Origin: Silvibacterium dinghuense
GTDB taxonomy: Bacteria; Acidobacteriota; Terriglobia; Terriglobales; Acidobacteriaceae
Assembly (NCBI RefSeq): GCF_004123295.1
Contig: NZ_SDMK01000001.1
Span: forward strand, 1,984,001-2,048,000
DNA length: 64,000 bases
Direction of reading: 5' to 3'
The notes under the pieces are model-generated. The model had not been told where the DNA came from. It searched no databases and was given only the letters and a program-made list of their open reading frames with translations. Below, piece after piece: positions 17,079 to 26,387 of this stretch (position 1 is the first letter of the stretch; each line of letters starts with the position of its first letter). The translations under genes were made by a program, and so were the position numbers.

Positions 17079-17489
17079 ATGCCGGACGATACGCCACAGC
17101 TGCGCGATGCCCGCCTGCGGAAGCACGCCGACTATCAGCACGTGTATCAGCAGAGCCGGAAGCATTTTTCGCCCTCGATGACCTATTTTTTCCGGCTGCG
17201 CGAAGACGATATGCCGGTCGAGGTCGCACGCGTGGGCCTGACTGCCGGTCGCGTGCTGGGCAAAGCTGTCGACCGCAACCGCATCAAGCGGCGGATGCGC
17301 GAGGCCGTGCGCGCCCACCTGCCTCAGCTGCCCAACCGGGTAGACGTCGTTCTCCATCCCCGTAAATCCGTAAAAGATATGGACTTTGCCCGGCTTTCGG
17401 GCGAAGTTGCGCACGTCTTCGGCAATGTCCGCGCGCTGATTGAGAAGCGTGGCGCGAAAACCACTGCTCACCCCCGGGAAACGGCATGA
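17079..17489 (+). CDS. rnpA: Ribonuclease P protein component
   Basis: 136 aa. Protein cofactor of RNase P, which matures the 5' ends of tRNAs by helping the catalytic RNA bind pre-tRNA. The family signature is clear: [13 protein letters not shown] near residue 12, [27 protein letters not shown] spread over 50-76 (the RNR motif that contacts RNA) and a VVLHPR strand. ATG at 17079 with GAGGGAAAA upstream. It lies downstream of rpmH and overlaps yidD by 4 bp, the standard arrangement. Length is normal. Confidence 0.97.
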   Translation: MPDDTPQLRDARLRKHADYQHVYQQSRKHFSPSMTYFFRLREDDMPVEVARVGLTAGRVLGKAVDRNRIKRRMREAVRAHLPQLPNRVDVVLHPRKSVKDMDFARLSGEVAHVFGNVRALIEKRGAKTTAHPRETA

Positions 17490-17839
17490 AAGGAAAAGGC
17501 ATAAAGCGGTCCGCGATTTGGCGCCGGACAGCGGTGGAATGGGCTCTGGCCGGTTACAAGCTGGCGGTTTCGCCCCTGCTGCACGCCGTCAGCGGACGCG
17601 CCGGAAGCCAGGCAGGCGCCTGCCGCTTCCAGCCCACCTGCTCGGAGTACGCGGCCATCGCCGTCAGCGAGCACGGACTCGTGCGCGGCGGCTGGATGGC
17701 CCTGCGCCGCCTGGCGCGCTGCCATCCCTTTTCCAGAGGCGGCTTCGACCCCGTCCCCGCGAAATCCGAACATCCCGACCACAAAGATTGCTGCCCCCGA
17801 TGGGCAGCGGGTGAAAGCCCACTGCGGCGCGCCCGGTAA
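17486..17839 (+). CDS. yidD: Membrane protein insertion efficiency factor YidD
   Basis: 117 aa, ATG at 17486 overlapping the rnpA stop (ATGA). YidD is a small peripheral inner-membrane protein that assists YidC-dependent insertion. The hallmark [11 protein letters not shown] (residues ~47-57), the helical YKLAVSPLL before it, and [24 protein letters not shown] after it are all present, including the conserved cysteines. The C-terminal ~25 residues are a basic, variable tail longer than in many homologues. It sits directly ahead of yidC. Confidence 0.96.
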   Translation: MKGKGIKRSAIWRRTAVEWALAGYKLAVSPLLHAVSGRAGSQAGACRFQPTCSEYAAIAVSEHGLVRGGWMALRRLARCHPFSRGGFDPVPAKSEHPDHKDCCPRWAAGESPLRRAR

Positions 17840-17886
17840 GATGAATGAGGGCCGGACAATACTGCCGGCCGGAACAGGATAGTCGT

Positions 17887-19665
17887 TTGCCAGAGATACA
17901 GAATCCGAATCAACAGGGCGGCACCGGTGGTGGCGGTCAGGACATGCGCACCACGCTCGCCTTTTTTGGCCTTTTTCTGCTGGTCTTCTTCGGCCTGCAG
18001 TATTACCGCTCCAAGAAGGCACCCGAACCGGCCCCGGCTCAAACCCAGTCCCAAAGCCAGAGCCAGTCCGCACAGCAGCAGAGCGCCGCGGCACCGCCGG
18101 CTGCGGCCAGCCCTGCTCCGGATGCAGGCAGCGCAGTCGCTGCCGTGGCCGCTGCCGGCGAGAGCACGACTGTCATCGAGAATGAGCTCTACAAAATCAC
18201 CTTCACCAACCGCGGTGCGCAGGTGAAGAGCTGGATTCTGAAGAAGTACACCGATGAAGACGGCAAGCCGCTGGACCTGATCCATCAGACCGCCGCGGCG
18301 AAGTTCGGCTATCCGCTCTCGCTCTTTACCTACGACGCAGGACTGCGCAGCAGGCTGGCCAGCGCTCTCTACGTCGCCTCGGCGACCGGCAATCTTTCGG
18401 CGCCGAATACGCTGAGCTTCGACTACTCGGCCGGCGGCCTCCTCGTCCACAAGAGCTTCAGCTTCGATTCGTCCTACGTGATCCACGCCAGCGTGAAGGT
18501 AACCCAGAACGGCGCGCCGGTATCGGCGATGCTGGCCTGGCCTTCGGGCTTCGGCGACCAGAGCACGCTGCCGCAGTATGCCGGCGGCATGCTCGATTAC
18601 TCGCAGAGCGGCAAGGACGATCAGATCGCCTTCAAGAAAGTGGTCGGCGGCGACACCCTGCGTGGGCCCTTTGACTGGGCTGGCGTAAGCGACCTTTACT
18701 TCACGGCCATCTTCCTGCCGGACAGCCCCTCCGATGCCACGCTCGTGAGCCTGAGCAACACCCTGCAAATTCCCAAGAACCCGAAGAAGCCGGAACCGAA
18801 CCAGACCGAGTCGGCCTCCGTGCTGGGCGCGGCCATCGGCAGCGGCGCGGGCACTGTCGAGACGCGGCTCTTTGCTGGTCCGAAGTCGCTCGACGTGCTT
18901 GGCTCAGTCCATGCGGCGGACGGCACCAATCTGCAGAAGGTGGTCAGCTTCGGCTGGTGGGGCATCATCTCGAAGCCGCTCTTCTACCTGCTGCGCTTCT
19001 TCCATGACCACGTGATCGCCAACTGGGGCTGGGCCATCCTGCTGCTCACGGTGATCCTGAATATCGCCATGCTGCCGACGCGCATCAAGATGATGCAGTC
19101 GTCGCTGAAGATGCAGCGCATTCAGCCGGAGATGGACCAGATCAAGGCCAAGTACGCCAAGTTCAAGGCCACCGATCCGCGCAAGCAGGAGATGCAGCAG
19201 GAAATCTTCGCGCTGCAGAAGCGCGAGGGCGTGAACATGTTCGGCGGCTGCGTTCCCATGCTCATCCAGTGGCCGCTGCTCTTCGGCTTCTATCGCATGC
19301 TCGGCAACGTAATCGAGCTGCGCCACGCGCACTGGCTCTGGCTGCCGGATCTGGCCTCGCCCGATCCATGGCACATCCTGCCGATCTTCGTGATCGTCTC
19401 GATGTTCCTGACGCAGTACTTCACGCCCTCACCGGGCGTCGATCCGGCGCAGCAGAAGATGATGGCTTTCACCATGCCCGCGGTCTTCGGCTTCATGATG
19501 TGGAATTTCGGCTCCGGCCTCTCGCTCTACTGGGCATGCAGCAACTTCATCGGCGTAGCCCAGCAGATGATCATGAACCGGACCGGCATGGGACGGGAGA
19601 TCCGCGAGATCCAGTTGAAACGGGCGCAGAAGCAGCGCGGAAAAGTAATCAACGCGCGAAGATAG
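17887..19665 (+). CDS. yidC: Membrane protein insertase YidC
   Basis: 592 aa from TTG 17887 (MPEIQNPNQQGG...), chosen because ACAGGAT lies 8 bases upstream; ATG at 17845 would add 14 residues with no ribosome-binding site. YidC inserts and folds inner-membrane proteins alone or with Sec. A first membrane helix (TLAFFGLFLLVFFGLQYY) is followed by a Gln/Ala/Pro-rich linker, a large periplasmic beta domain (~80-350) and the conserved 60-kDa insertase core with several helices (~365-580), including MLPTRIKMMQSSLKMQ near 390 with the groove arginine. The C-terminus is basic, for ribosome contact. It follows yidD. Confidence 0.96.
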   Translation: MPEIQNPNQQGGTGGGGQDMRTTLAFFGLFLLVFFGLQYYRSKKAPEPAPAQTQSQSQSQSAQQQSAAAPPAAASPAPDAGSAVAAVAAAGESTTVIENELYKITFTNRGAQVKSWILKKYTDEDGKPLDLIHQTAAAKFGYPLSLFTYDAGLRSRLASALYVASATGNLSAPNTLSFDYSAGGLLVHKSFSFDSSYVIHASVKVTQNGAPVSAMLAWPSGFGDQSTLPQYAGGMLDYSQSGKDDQIAFKKVVGGDTLRGPFDWAGVSDLYFTAIFLPDSPSDATLVSLSNTLQIPKNPKKPEPNQTESASVLGAAIGSGAGTVETRLFAGPKSLDVLGSVHAADGTNLQKVVSFGWWGIISKPLFYLLRFFHDHVIANWGWAILLLTVILNIAMLPTRIKMMQSSLKMQRIQPEMDQIKAKYAKFKATDPRKQEMQQEIFALQKREGVNMFGGCVPMLIQWPLLFGFYRMLGNVIELRHAHWLWLPDLASPDPWHILPIFVIVSMFLTQYFTPSPGVDPAQQKMMAFTMPAVFGFMMWNFGSGLSLYWACSNFIGVAQQMIMNRTGMGREIREIQLKRAQKQRGKVINARR

Positions 19666-19682
19666 AACCAAAACCAGGCACG

Positions 19683-19715
19683 AAGGCGCCCTTTCCGGGG
19701 CGCCTTTTCGTTTTT
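19683..19715 (+). terminator. Rho-independent terminator between yidC and khpB
   Basis: Stem AAGGCGCCC / GGGGCGCCTT with loop TTTCC is followed by TTCGTTTTT. Confidence 0.75.
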
Positions 19716-19759
19716 GCATGACCGGGACGAAATCTTTCCCGGAGTGAGATACTAAAACG

Positions 19760-20341
19760 ATGCCGATTGAAGATTACTCTGCTGCGGCGCAGAAGATCGC
19801 TGCGTTTCTCAAGATTCTGACGACCACCGGCGGCCTTCGGCTGAAGTATCGCATCACTGCAGGCTCTGGCGCCGCCGATCCGGACAAGCTGGAAGCGAGA
19901 GAGATCTACGTGGAGCTGGCAGGCCCTGACGCAGGTCTGCTGACCCAGCGCGGCGGCGAGCTGCTGCGCGCGCTCGAGCACGTGGCGGCAAAGATCATCC
20001 GGCTCGAAAACGAGGAGCACGACAAGGTCTCCTTCGATGCCAACCAGTTCAAGGCCATCCGCGCGCGCGAGCTGCGCCTGGCGGCAGAAACCGCTGCGGA
20101 ACGCGTGAGAAAGACAGGCCAACCCTTCAGCTTCGCGCCTGCAAGCTCGCGCGAACGGCGGATGCTGCACCTGGCCTTCCGCGGCTATGACGATCTCGAA
20201 ACGTCGTCGACCGGCGAGGGAAATTTCCGCTTTGTCGTTGCCTATCCCAAGGGCTACGACACCAGCAAGCTCGCATCGTTGAGCGCCGCACGTCCCGCCA
20301 CAGGCAGGCCCGAACGATCCGGCGGACGCGGCCGCCGCTAG
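19760..20341 (+). CDS. khpB: KH-R3H RNA-binding protein (Jag/KhpB family)
   Basis: 193 aa. It follows yidC, the usual place for jag/khpB, and has the expected two RNA-binding modules. A KH-type region occupies about residues 65-110 (LTQRGGELLRALEHVAAKII resembles the 'G..l..lq.l' KH core). A C-terminal R3H domain contains SSRERRMLHLAF near 135, which carries the R-x3-H motif. The N-terminal ~60 residues look like the start of a Jag-type domain but are less typical, and the Arg-rich C-terminus is low in complexity. KhpB proteins bind many cellular RNAs and affect cell division in other bacteria. ATG at 19760, with a distant GGAG. Confidence 0.88.
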   Translation: MPIEDYSAAAQKIAAFLKILTTTGGLRLKYRITAGSGAADPDKLEAREIYVELAGPDAGLLTQRGGELLRALEHVAAKIIRLENEEHDKVSFDANQFKAIRARELRLAAETAAERVRKTGQPFSFAPASSRERRMLHLAFRGYDDLETSSTGEGNFRFVVAYPKGYDTSKLASLSAARPATGRPERSGGRGRR

Positions 20342-20362
20342 AGCCGCTTTCAAGCCCAAGCC

Positions 20363-21751
20363 GTGCAGCCACATCCCCAGATCGCGGAACAGGAAGACAT
20401 CGCCGGCGAGACCATCGCCGCTGTTTCTACGCCGCCCGGACGCGGCGGCATCGGCATCGTGCGCCTCTCCGGGCCGCATGCGCTGGCCATCAGCAACGCG
20501 CTGCTGGCCCTGCGCAATCCGCTGGAGCACGCCATGGCGCGCTTCGCCGAGATTCGTGATCCGGAAACAGGCGGCAAGCTCGACGAGGCCATCGCGACCT
20601 ACTTCGCAAAGCCCCGCTCCTACACAGGGGAAGATTTAGTCGAGATCGCAGCGCACGGCTCACCCGTGGTGCTCGATCTGCTGCTGCGCTGGGCATTGCA
20701 ACAGGGAGCGCGGCTGGCGCGTCCGGGCGAGTTCACCGAGCGGGCCTTTCTCTCCGGACGCCTTGACCTCACGCAGGCCGAAGCCGTGCGTGACCTCATC
20801 GACGCGCAAACGCTCTACCAGGCGCGCACCGCAGCCGAGCAGATGGGCGGCGCCATCTCGCGGCGCATCCAGCCGGCCAAGGAAAAGCTCGTCGAGCTGA
20901 TCTCGCTGCTCGAGGCCGGCATCGATTTCGCCGAAGACGATGTGGATCTGACGCCGGATGAGGAGATCGGCACGCGCATCGACGCAGTCGGCGCCGAATT
21001 GGCTGGCCTGGCCCGCAGCTTCGAGCGCGGGCGCATCGTGCACTCCGGTCTGACGCTGGCCATTGTGGGCCGCCCGAATGTGGGCAAGTCCTCACTCTTT
21101 AACCGGCTGGTCGAGCGCGAACGCGCCATCGTGACGGCGATACCCGGCACCACGCGCGACTTGGTGACCGAGCGCGTTTCGCTCGGCGGCATACCTCTCG
21201 AACTGGTAGACACAGCCGGACTGCGCACCACCGCCGACGAAGCCGAGGCCATGGGCATCGCAAAGTCACGCGAGGCGCTCGCCGATGCGGACATCGTGCT
21301 TGTCGTGCTCGAAGCGGGTATTCCTCCGAGCGAGGAAGAGGCTGAGTTGCTCGCATCGCTCCACGGACGCCGCTTTCTGGCGGTCTATAACAAGATCGAT
21401 CTGGAAGACAGCAGCAGCGGACAGGGTCATGCGGAGGAGCAGAGTATCCGCACCTCGGCAGCGACCGGAGCGGGCATCGAAGCGCTGCGCGAAGCGCTGC
21501 TCAACATGGTGCGCACGCCGGGCGGCGAGAGCGAAAGCGGCATGCTGACCAATCTGCGTCAGCACGAAGCAGTGAAGAGCGCGCTGGATGCGCTGGGTGA
21601 CGCGCGAGCCGCCACAGCAAACGGCACCCCGCATGAAATGATCCTGCTCGACCTCTACAGCGCCCTGCGCCAGCTCGACAGCCTGACCGGCGAAACCACG
21701 GCGGACGACATCCTGAACCGGATCTTTTCCACCTTCTGCATCGGGAAGTAA
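20363..21751 (+). CDS. mnmE: tRNA modification GTPase MnmE
   Basis: 462 aa, GTG start at 20363. With MnmG it forms the cmnm5 modification at wobble uridine U34 of certain tRNAs. The N-terminal folate-binding domain begins DTIAAVSTPPGRGGIGIVRLSG-like (IAAVSTPPGRGGIGIVR) and includes GEFTERAFLSGRLDL near 125. The inserted G domain has GRPNVGKSS near 235 and DTAGLR near 285. The C-terminus ends FSTFCIGK, with the catalytic cysteine of the C-x-G-K motif. mnmG and rsmG do not follow. Length and all motifs are typical. Confidence 0.97.
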   Translation: MQPHPQIAEQEDIAGETIAAVSTPPGRGGIGIVRLSGPHALAISNALLALRNPLEHAMARFAEIRDPETGGKLDEAIATYFAKPRSYTGEDLVEIAAHGSPVVLDLLLRWALQQGARLARPGEFTERAFLSGRLDLTQAEAVRDLIDAQTLYQARTAAEQMGGAISRRIQPAKEKLVELISLLEAGIDFAEDDVDLTPDEEIGTRIDAVGAELAGLARSFERGRIVHSGLTLAIVGRPNVGKSSLFNRLVERERAIVTAIPGTTRDLVTERVSLGGIPLELVDTAGLRTTADEAEAMGIAKSREALADADIVLVVLEAGIPPSEEEAELLASLHGRRFLAVYNKIDLEDSSSGQGHAEEQSIRTSAATGAGIEALREALLNMVRTPGGESESGMLTNLRQHEAVKSALDALGDARAATANGTPHEMILLDLYSALRQLDSLTGETTADDILNRIFSTFCIGK

Positions 21752-21782
21752 AAATCTTCAGAAGCCTGCGTCTCTTGCCAGA

Positions 21783-22766
21783 CTAGCTGGCCTGCCAGAA
21801 AACGGGATTGCTCGAGAGCCGGCAGTTCCACGCATTGGGCAGGCGTCGCCAGTGCCGTCCTAAGCGATAGGCCAGCAGCTTGGTCGCCGTTCGCACCAGG
21901 GCGAGCGGAATCAGGCTGCGATCATGCCGATTCAGGTACGCCAGCTCAGAACGAACAAACTTCTGCCCTTCGCCGCCTGCGCTGCCGAAAGCTTCGAGCA
22001 TCCATGCTTCGCGGTCATGGTGCACGCCAATATCGAAATAACGGGCGAACTCCTGGCGCACGGTGAAGGCATGCGAATGAACCGCCGTGGCGTCCGCCTG
22101 ATAAACCACCTTCCATCCGGCCATCAGCAGCTTTGCGGCAACATAGGAATCTTCGCCAAAAATCACATCGCTGGGAAAACCGCCTACAGCTTCGAGCGCA
22201 GTCCGGCGATAGATGGCAAAGCTGTTGGAAAGAAATGCCGCGCGAATGCCCACGGCATGGCGGCTCTCAAAGCTGCGCACCTGGGAGACATCGGGATAGC
22301 TGAACAGGCGGGCATGACGCTCGATGGCATCGGCTTCTGCACGCGGGAGCTGACGCCCGTAGGCAGCGCCGACCTCAGGATCGTTCATCGCTGCGCATAG
22401 ATTGCAAACGCTGTCCGGAGAGTCGAGCACGGCATCCTGAGTCATATAGAGCAGCAGTTCGGCTTCAGGCGGCATAGAGGCGATCGCAGCCTGCCGGGTT
22501 CGGCCGTGGCCGAACTCTTTTTGCGGAATCACCACCACGCGATAGCCACTGGCACGCGCGAGCTCGCAGGTGCGATCGGGCGAACTGGAGTCGATGATCA
22601 GAACCTGCTCCGGAGACAGCCCCTGCATCGCCAGGGCGCGCTCAAGATCAGCCCAGTGCCGCTCCGCCTTCCAGGTAGGAATGATGATGCCGAGATTCTG
22701 GAAGGGTCTGGCAGCCGCCTGTGGTCGCGATACTGCTTCAGCCGTGGATTGCGATTCCGTGGACAT
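21783..22766 (-). CDS. Family 2 glycosyltransferase (rhamnosyltransferase-like)
   Basis: 327 aa, ATG at 22766. A GT-A fold is indicated by the N-terminal nucleotide-binding strand LGIIIPTWKAE, then VLIIDSSSPD, and an acidic motif MTQDAVLDS near residue 110 (D-x-D-like). The central GEDSYVAAKLLMAGWKVVY near 205 is the acceptor-side ED motif of GT2 enzymes, and FGHGRTRQAAI near 85 is typical of RfbF/rhamnosyltransferase-like members. It probably adds a sugar to a cell-surface polysaccharide or lipid. It converges with mnmE and is followed on the other strand by the cytochrome gene; no glycan operon is adjacent, so the pathway is unknown. Confidence 0.85.
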   Translation of the reverse strand: MSTESQSTAEAVSRPQAAARPFQNLGIIIPTWKAERHWADLERALAMQGLSPEQVLIIDSSSPDRTCELARASGYRVVVIPQKEFGHGRTRQAAIASMPPEAELLLYMTQDAVLDSPDSVCNLCAAMNDPEVGAAYGRQLPRAEADAIERHARLFSYPDVSQVRSFESRHAVGIRAAFLSNSFAIYRRTALEAVGGFPSDVIFGEDSYVAAKLLMAGWKVVYQADATAVHSHAFTVRQEFARYFDIGVHHDREAWMLEAFGSAGGEGQKFVRSELAYLNRHDRSLIPLALVRTATKLLAYRLGRHWRRLPNAWNCRLSSNPVFWQAS

Positions 22767-22957
22767 TCTTATTCAGGGTACAGCGATCGGGAGAAGAAAG
22801 GATTGCTGCACGGTTCACTCGGAAAAAAGTCCATTTCAGGCTGACAACAGAGACTCCAGCGGGCCTATGCGCTTTTTCGCGCAGCAGCGGTTCCATCTGC
22901 CCTGCATGATCCGACGCAGTTCGCATGTGTATTGCTCTCAACGCTAGAATCACGCCC

Positions 22958-24622
22958 ATGAGAGGTTCGTATTTCCGCAAGGTTCTTCTGCTGGTACTCG
23001 GTCTGCTTGCGGGGGGTATGACGCGGCTTCAGGGAGCGCCAACTTCAAACACTCCAACCGGAAATCCGAATGCGGCTTGTGCTCGGTGCCATCGCGACAT
23101 CTACGAGAACTATGAGCGGACACCGATGGCCAATGCGAGTGGCGCGGCGGCAGACGGATTTACGCCTGGGGATTTTGTGCACCAGGATTCGGGCATTCAC
23201 TATCGTGTTTTCGAGAAGGATGGACGCGTCTTTCTCTCCTACGACCGCGACTCGCAGCATCCGGCAAAGGTGCTGCATGGGCAGCAGGAGCTAATCTCCT
23301 ATATCGGCTCGGGCAAGCGCGGACGGACCTATCTCTTCGAGCAGCAGGGCTACTGGTTCGAGCTCCCGGTGAACTGGTACGCGAAGAAAGCGCTATGGGA
23401 TATGGCTCCGGGATACCTTGATGTCAAGGAAATGCCGATGACCCTCCCCATCGACTACAGCTGCATGCGCTGCCATACCTCGGGCGCACAGCAGGTGCTT
23501 GCGGATGCGCGCAATCATTACGCTGCCCAGCCTTTTCTGCATGGCGGAATCACCTGCGAATCATGCCATGGCGACGGAGCGAAGCACATCGATTCAAGTG
23601 GAGCGGGAGCGATGCTCGACCCGGCGAAACTTCCGGCGGAGCGGCGGGACTCGGTGTGTCTGCGCTGCCATCTCGAAGGCAAGGTGGTGGTGACACGCAA
23701 GGGCAAATCGCTGGGCGACTTCAAGCCGGGGGACGACCTCTTCGATTACGCGGTATTCTTCGTGCGGGCGCAGGAGCAGGGCGCCGGCGGCCGCGCGACG
23801 AGCCAGTGGGAGGCCCTGGAGCAAAGCGCCTGCAAGCGGGCTTCGGGCGATAAGCTGACCTGCACCACGTGTCACGATCCGCACAGCGAGCCCACGGCGG
23901 AGGAGCGGGTGGCCTTCTATCGCAAGAGCTGCCTTGCATGCCATACCGGCGTAAAGTATGCGGTAAAGCATCATCCCGAGCAGCCTGATTGCGCTTCCTG
24001 CCACATGCCACGTTCGGCGACCAACGATATTGCGCACGAGCAGGTGACGGATCATCGCATTCAGATTCCTTCGCCAACACCGGCAGTGACTTCGCAAAGC
24101 GAAACACTGGTGGCCGTGCACGAAGCGCATCCCTCGGACCGAGACCTTGGGCTTGCTTATGCGCAGCTGGCCTCAAAGGGCGATCGCGAGGCGGTGATGA
24201 AGGCGTATCCACTGCTGCGGAAGGCGGAACAGGCAGGCGGTGGAGTGGCCGACGATGCACAGGTGCACACGGAGCTTGGCTTTCTGGAGCAGGTGATGGG
24301 ACATGCCGATGCGGCGCAGCAGGAGTACGGAGCGGCGCTCAAGGCCAATCCCTTTGACGCCGTGGCCGAGGGGGACCTGGCGCTGATCCTCGCCGAGCAA
24401 CGGCACTATGATGAGGCCGAAGCGCTGTGGCAGCGCGCCTTCGAGCACGATCCGACGCAGATTGCCGCAGGCAGGAACCTGGCGCAGGTGGCATGCGGAA
24501 TGGGACAGATCGACCTGGCACTGAAGACACTGGACCGGGTGCTTCTGTTTTCGCCCGACGACCAGCGGGCGAAGGAGATGGCGGCAGGCATGCGGTCGGG
24601 CGCGATCCACTGCCTGCCGTAA
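22958..24622 (+). CDS. Secreted heptahaem cytochrome c with TPR domain
   Basis: 554 aa from ATG 22958, chosen because a signal peptide follows directly (RGSYFRKVLLLVLGLLAGG); ATG 22925 is an alternative. Seven CxxCH haem-binding motifs are visible: CARCH, CMRCH, CESCH, CLRCH, CTTCH, CLACH and CASCH, and GDKLTCTTCHDPH resembles the DmsE/NapC-type multihaem context. The last ~170 residues form TPR-like repeats (for example LGFLEQVMGHADAAQQEYGAAL). It is predicted to be an exported electron-transfer protein with a protein-docking tail, an architecture common in Acidobacteriota. No partner reductase is adjacent, so the acceptor is unknown. Confidence 0.88.
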   Translation: MRGSYFRKVLLLVLGLLAGGMTRLQGAPTSNTPTGNPNAACARCHRDIYENYERTPMANASGAAADGFTPGDFVHQDSGIHYRVFEKDGRVFLSYDRDSQHPAKVLHGQQELISYIGSGKRGRTYLFEQQGYWFELPVNWYAKKALWDMAPGYLDVKEMPMTLPIDYSCMRCHTSGAQQVLADARNHYAAQPFLHGGITCESCHGDGAKHIDSSGAGAMLDPAKLPAERRDSVCLRCHLEGKVVVTRKGKSLGDFKPGDDLFDYAVFFVRAQEQGAGGRATSQWEALEQSACKRASGDKLTCTTCHDPHSEPTAEERVAFYRKSCLACHTGVKYAVKHHPEQPDCASCHMPRSATNDIAHEQVTDHRIQIPSPTPAVTSQSETLVAVHEAHPSDRDLGLAYAQLASKGDREAVMKAYPLLRKAEQAGGGVADDAQVHTELGFLEQVMGHADAAQQEYGAALKANPFDAVAEGDLALILAEQRHYDEAEALWQRAFEHDPTQIAAGRNLAQVACGMGQIDLALKTLDRVLLFSPDDQRAKEMAAGMRSGAIHCLP

Positions 24623-24649
24623 TAGAAGGTGCACCGCGCACGCGGATTT

Positions 24650-26338
24650 TTACTGCGCTGCGCAGACGCGGGCCGGAACGTCGACCGTGGTCTCAGGCTG
24701 ATGCGCGCTGCGGATGAGGGACTGCATCTTCAGATACGTGCCGTTGGTCCAGCCAAAGCCAACCACATTCATCTTGTAGCCGCTGGCCACATCCACCTCG
24801 CTCGAGGCGGTGACCACGTTGTACTTCTCGTGAAGGGTGTGGTCGCATTGGTAGTTGTTGCGCACCATGGTGGTGAAGCGGCGCGCGATGCGAACAGCAT
24901 CGTTGAGGTCGCCCGCCCTGACCAATCCATCGACAGCGATCCAGTTGGTGGGCGCCCAGCCATAAGGCAGATCCCACTGCACGCCGGATTCAACGTCGCT
25001 CATGGCGAGTCCGCCAGGATGCTCAAAGAGAGACAGGTGAGATTCGATCGCTTTGGCCTGCGCGGCACTCGCGGCTCCCGACCAGAGCGGATAGAACGTG
25101 CTGATGTAGTGGTAGCTCGACTGGTGGTGCGTAATGAAGTCGTAGTCGAAGTACATGCCCTTTTGTGCATTCCACAGATACTTATCGATCGCAGCCTTGC
25201 GGGCATCCGCGTCCGCGCGCCAGTGTGCGGCTTCCTGCTGCTGATGACGCGTCTCGGCCATCCAGGCGAGATCTTCTTCGTATTGGTAGAGCAGGGCGTT
25301 CAGGCAGACAGGCGCGTAATGGTGAGTCGAACCAGCAAAGGCGCCAAAGCGGAATTCAGGGTCGAAGCCGGACTCGCGCATGGCGCGGTCACCCTTGTAG
25401 AAGTCGCGGCTGAGCCAGTGGCCGTCGACATGCGCATGCGCGCAGACGGGCGAGATGCGCGGATCGCAGCTGGTTTGGGCCAGTTCTGCCTGCTGTGCGG
25501 CATTAGGATTGTCGGGACCGGCGACGAGATACTCGCGGCCTTCTTTGGGGTGCTTGAGCAGCCAGCGGATCACATCGGGATAGTAGGTCGAGTCGTCGGC
25601 CATCTCTTCGACCGGACCATCGCCGAAATCATAGTAGCGGGCGAGGCCGGTCGATCCGGCCTGGTGCTCGCGGCTCATCCAGAGTGTGTGGTCGCGCACG
25701 GCATAGGGATAGGCATAGTTGAGCCAGTCCGCGGCGTCCTTCGTTCTGCCCGCAGCGATGTATGCGTCGTAGACGGCGCGGATCATGGAGGAGAGGAACG
25801 GTGGTTGTGAACGTGTGAAGTAATAGGTCCGGTTGGCGTTGAGGATCGCGCCGTAGTACTGGATCTCAAAGAAGAAGTTTTCGACCATGCCACGGGCGAG
25901 GTCGAGACGATGGTCTTCGAGCAGGCCGAGGATGATGAAATAGCTGTCCCATCCGTACATCTCATTGAAGCGGCCGCCGGGCACGACATACTTATTCGGC
26001 AGGTAGAGCAAGCCGGCATCGGGAATCTCGTGCGGCTTGATGTCGCCGATGTGCTGAATAGCATGCGGCAGGTAGCGCACCTGCACATGGCACTGCGTCT
26101 CGAGTGCCTTGACCTCCGGGCGCTCGGGATAACCGGCGGGAAGATACAGCACGGAGGCGCGGGCGAGCTTGGTGTCCGCAACGGACTTGCAGTCGCTCAT
26201 GGAGCGTGTGAGCGTATCCCATGCGTGATGAATGTAGTCATCGATCGGCGGCTGTGCCGGCTGCTGCGCGACAGCGAGACTGAGAGGAAAAAGCAGAAGA
26301 GCGAGCAGCGACAATGCGAGACGTTTACTTTTGAGCAT
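24650..26338 (-). CDS. treA: Periplasmic trehalase (GH37)
   Basis: 562 aa with a clear signal peptide (MLKSKRLALSLLALLLFPLSLAVAQ). It hydrolyses alpha,alpha-trehalose to two glucoses outside the cytoplasmic membrane. Both GH37 signatures are present: PGGRFNEMYGWDSYF near residue 120 and QWDLPYGWAP near 455. The expected general acid lies in ESGFDPEFRFG near 310, and the general base candidate in LHEKYNVV near 508. It stands alone, with no trehalose transporter nearby. The short C-terminal VPARVCAAQ is unremarkable. Length fits the family. Confidence 0.95.
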   Translation of the reverse strand: MLKSKRLALSLLALLLFPLSLAVAQQPAQPPIDDYIHHAWDTLTRSMSDCKSVADTKLARASVLYLPAGYPERPEVKALETQCHVQVRYLPHAIQHIGDIKPHEIPDAGLLYLPNKYVVPGGRFNEMYGWDSYFIILGLLEDHRLDLARGMVENFFFEIQYYGAILNANRTYYFTRSQPPFLSSMIRAVYDAYIAAGRTKDAADWLNYAYPYAVRDHTLWMSREHQAGSTGLARYYDFGDGPVEEMADDSTYYPDVIRWLLKHPKEGREYLVAGPDNPNAAQQAELAQTSCDPRISPVCAHAHVDGHWLSRDFYKGDRAMRESGFDPEFRFGAFAGSTHHYAPVCLNALLYQYEEDLAWMAETRHQQQEAAHWRADADARKAAIDKYLWNAQKGMYFDYDFITHHQSSYHYISTFYPLWSGAASAAQAKAIESHLSLFEHPGGLAMSDVESGVQWDLPYGWAPTNWIAVDGLVRAGDLNDAVRIARRFTTMVRNNYQCDHTLHEKYNVVTASSEVDVASGYKMNVVGFGWTNGTYLKMQSLIRSAHQPETTVDVPARVCAAQ

Positions 26339-26387
26339 ATCCAGCGACCTGACGCGAGTATCTTATCGGATGCAGGCCGCCCTGTGT

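Noticed and set aside
24629-25810. Long plus-strand ORF (393 codons) opposite the trehalase gene
   Set aside because: Antisense shadow of a high-GC gene. Its product is Val/Ala/Gly/Arg-rich without domain features, while the minus-strand frame carries both GH37 signatures.
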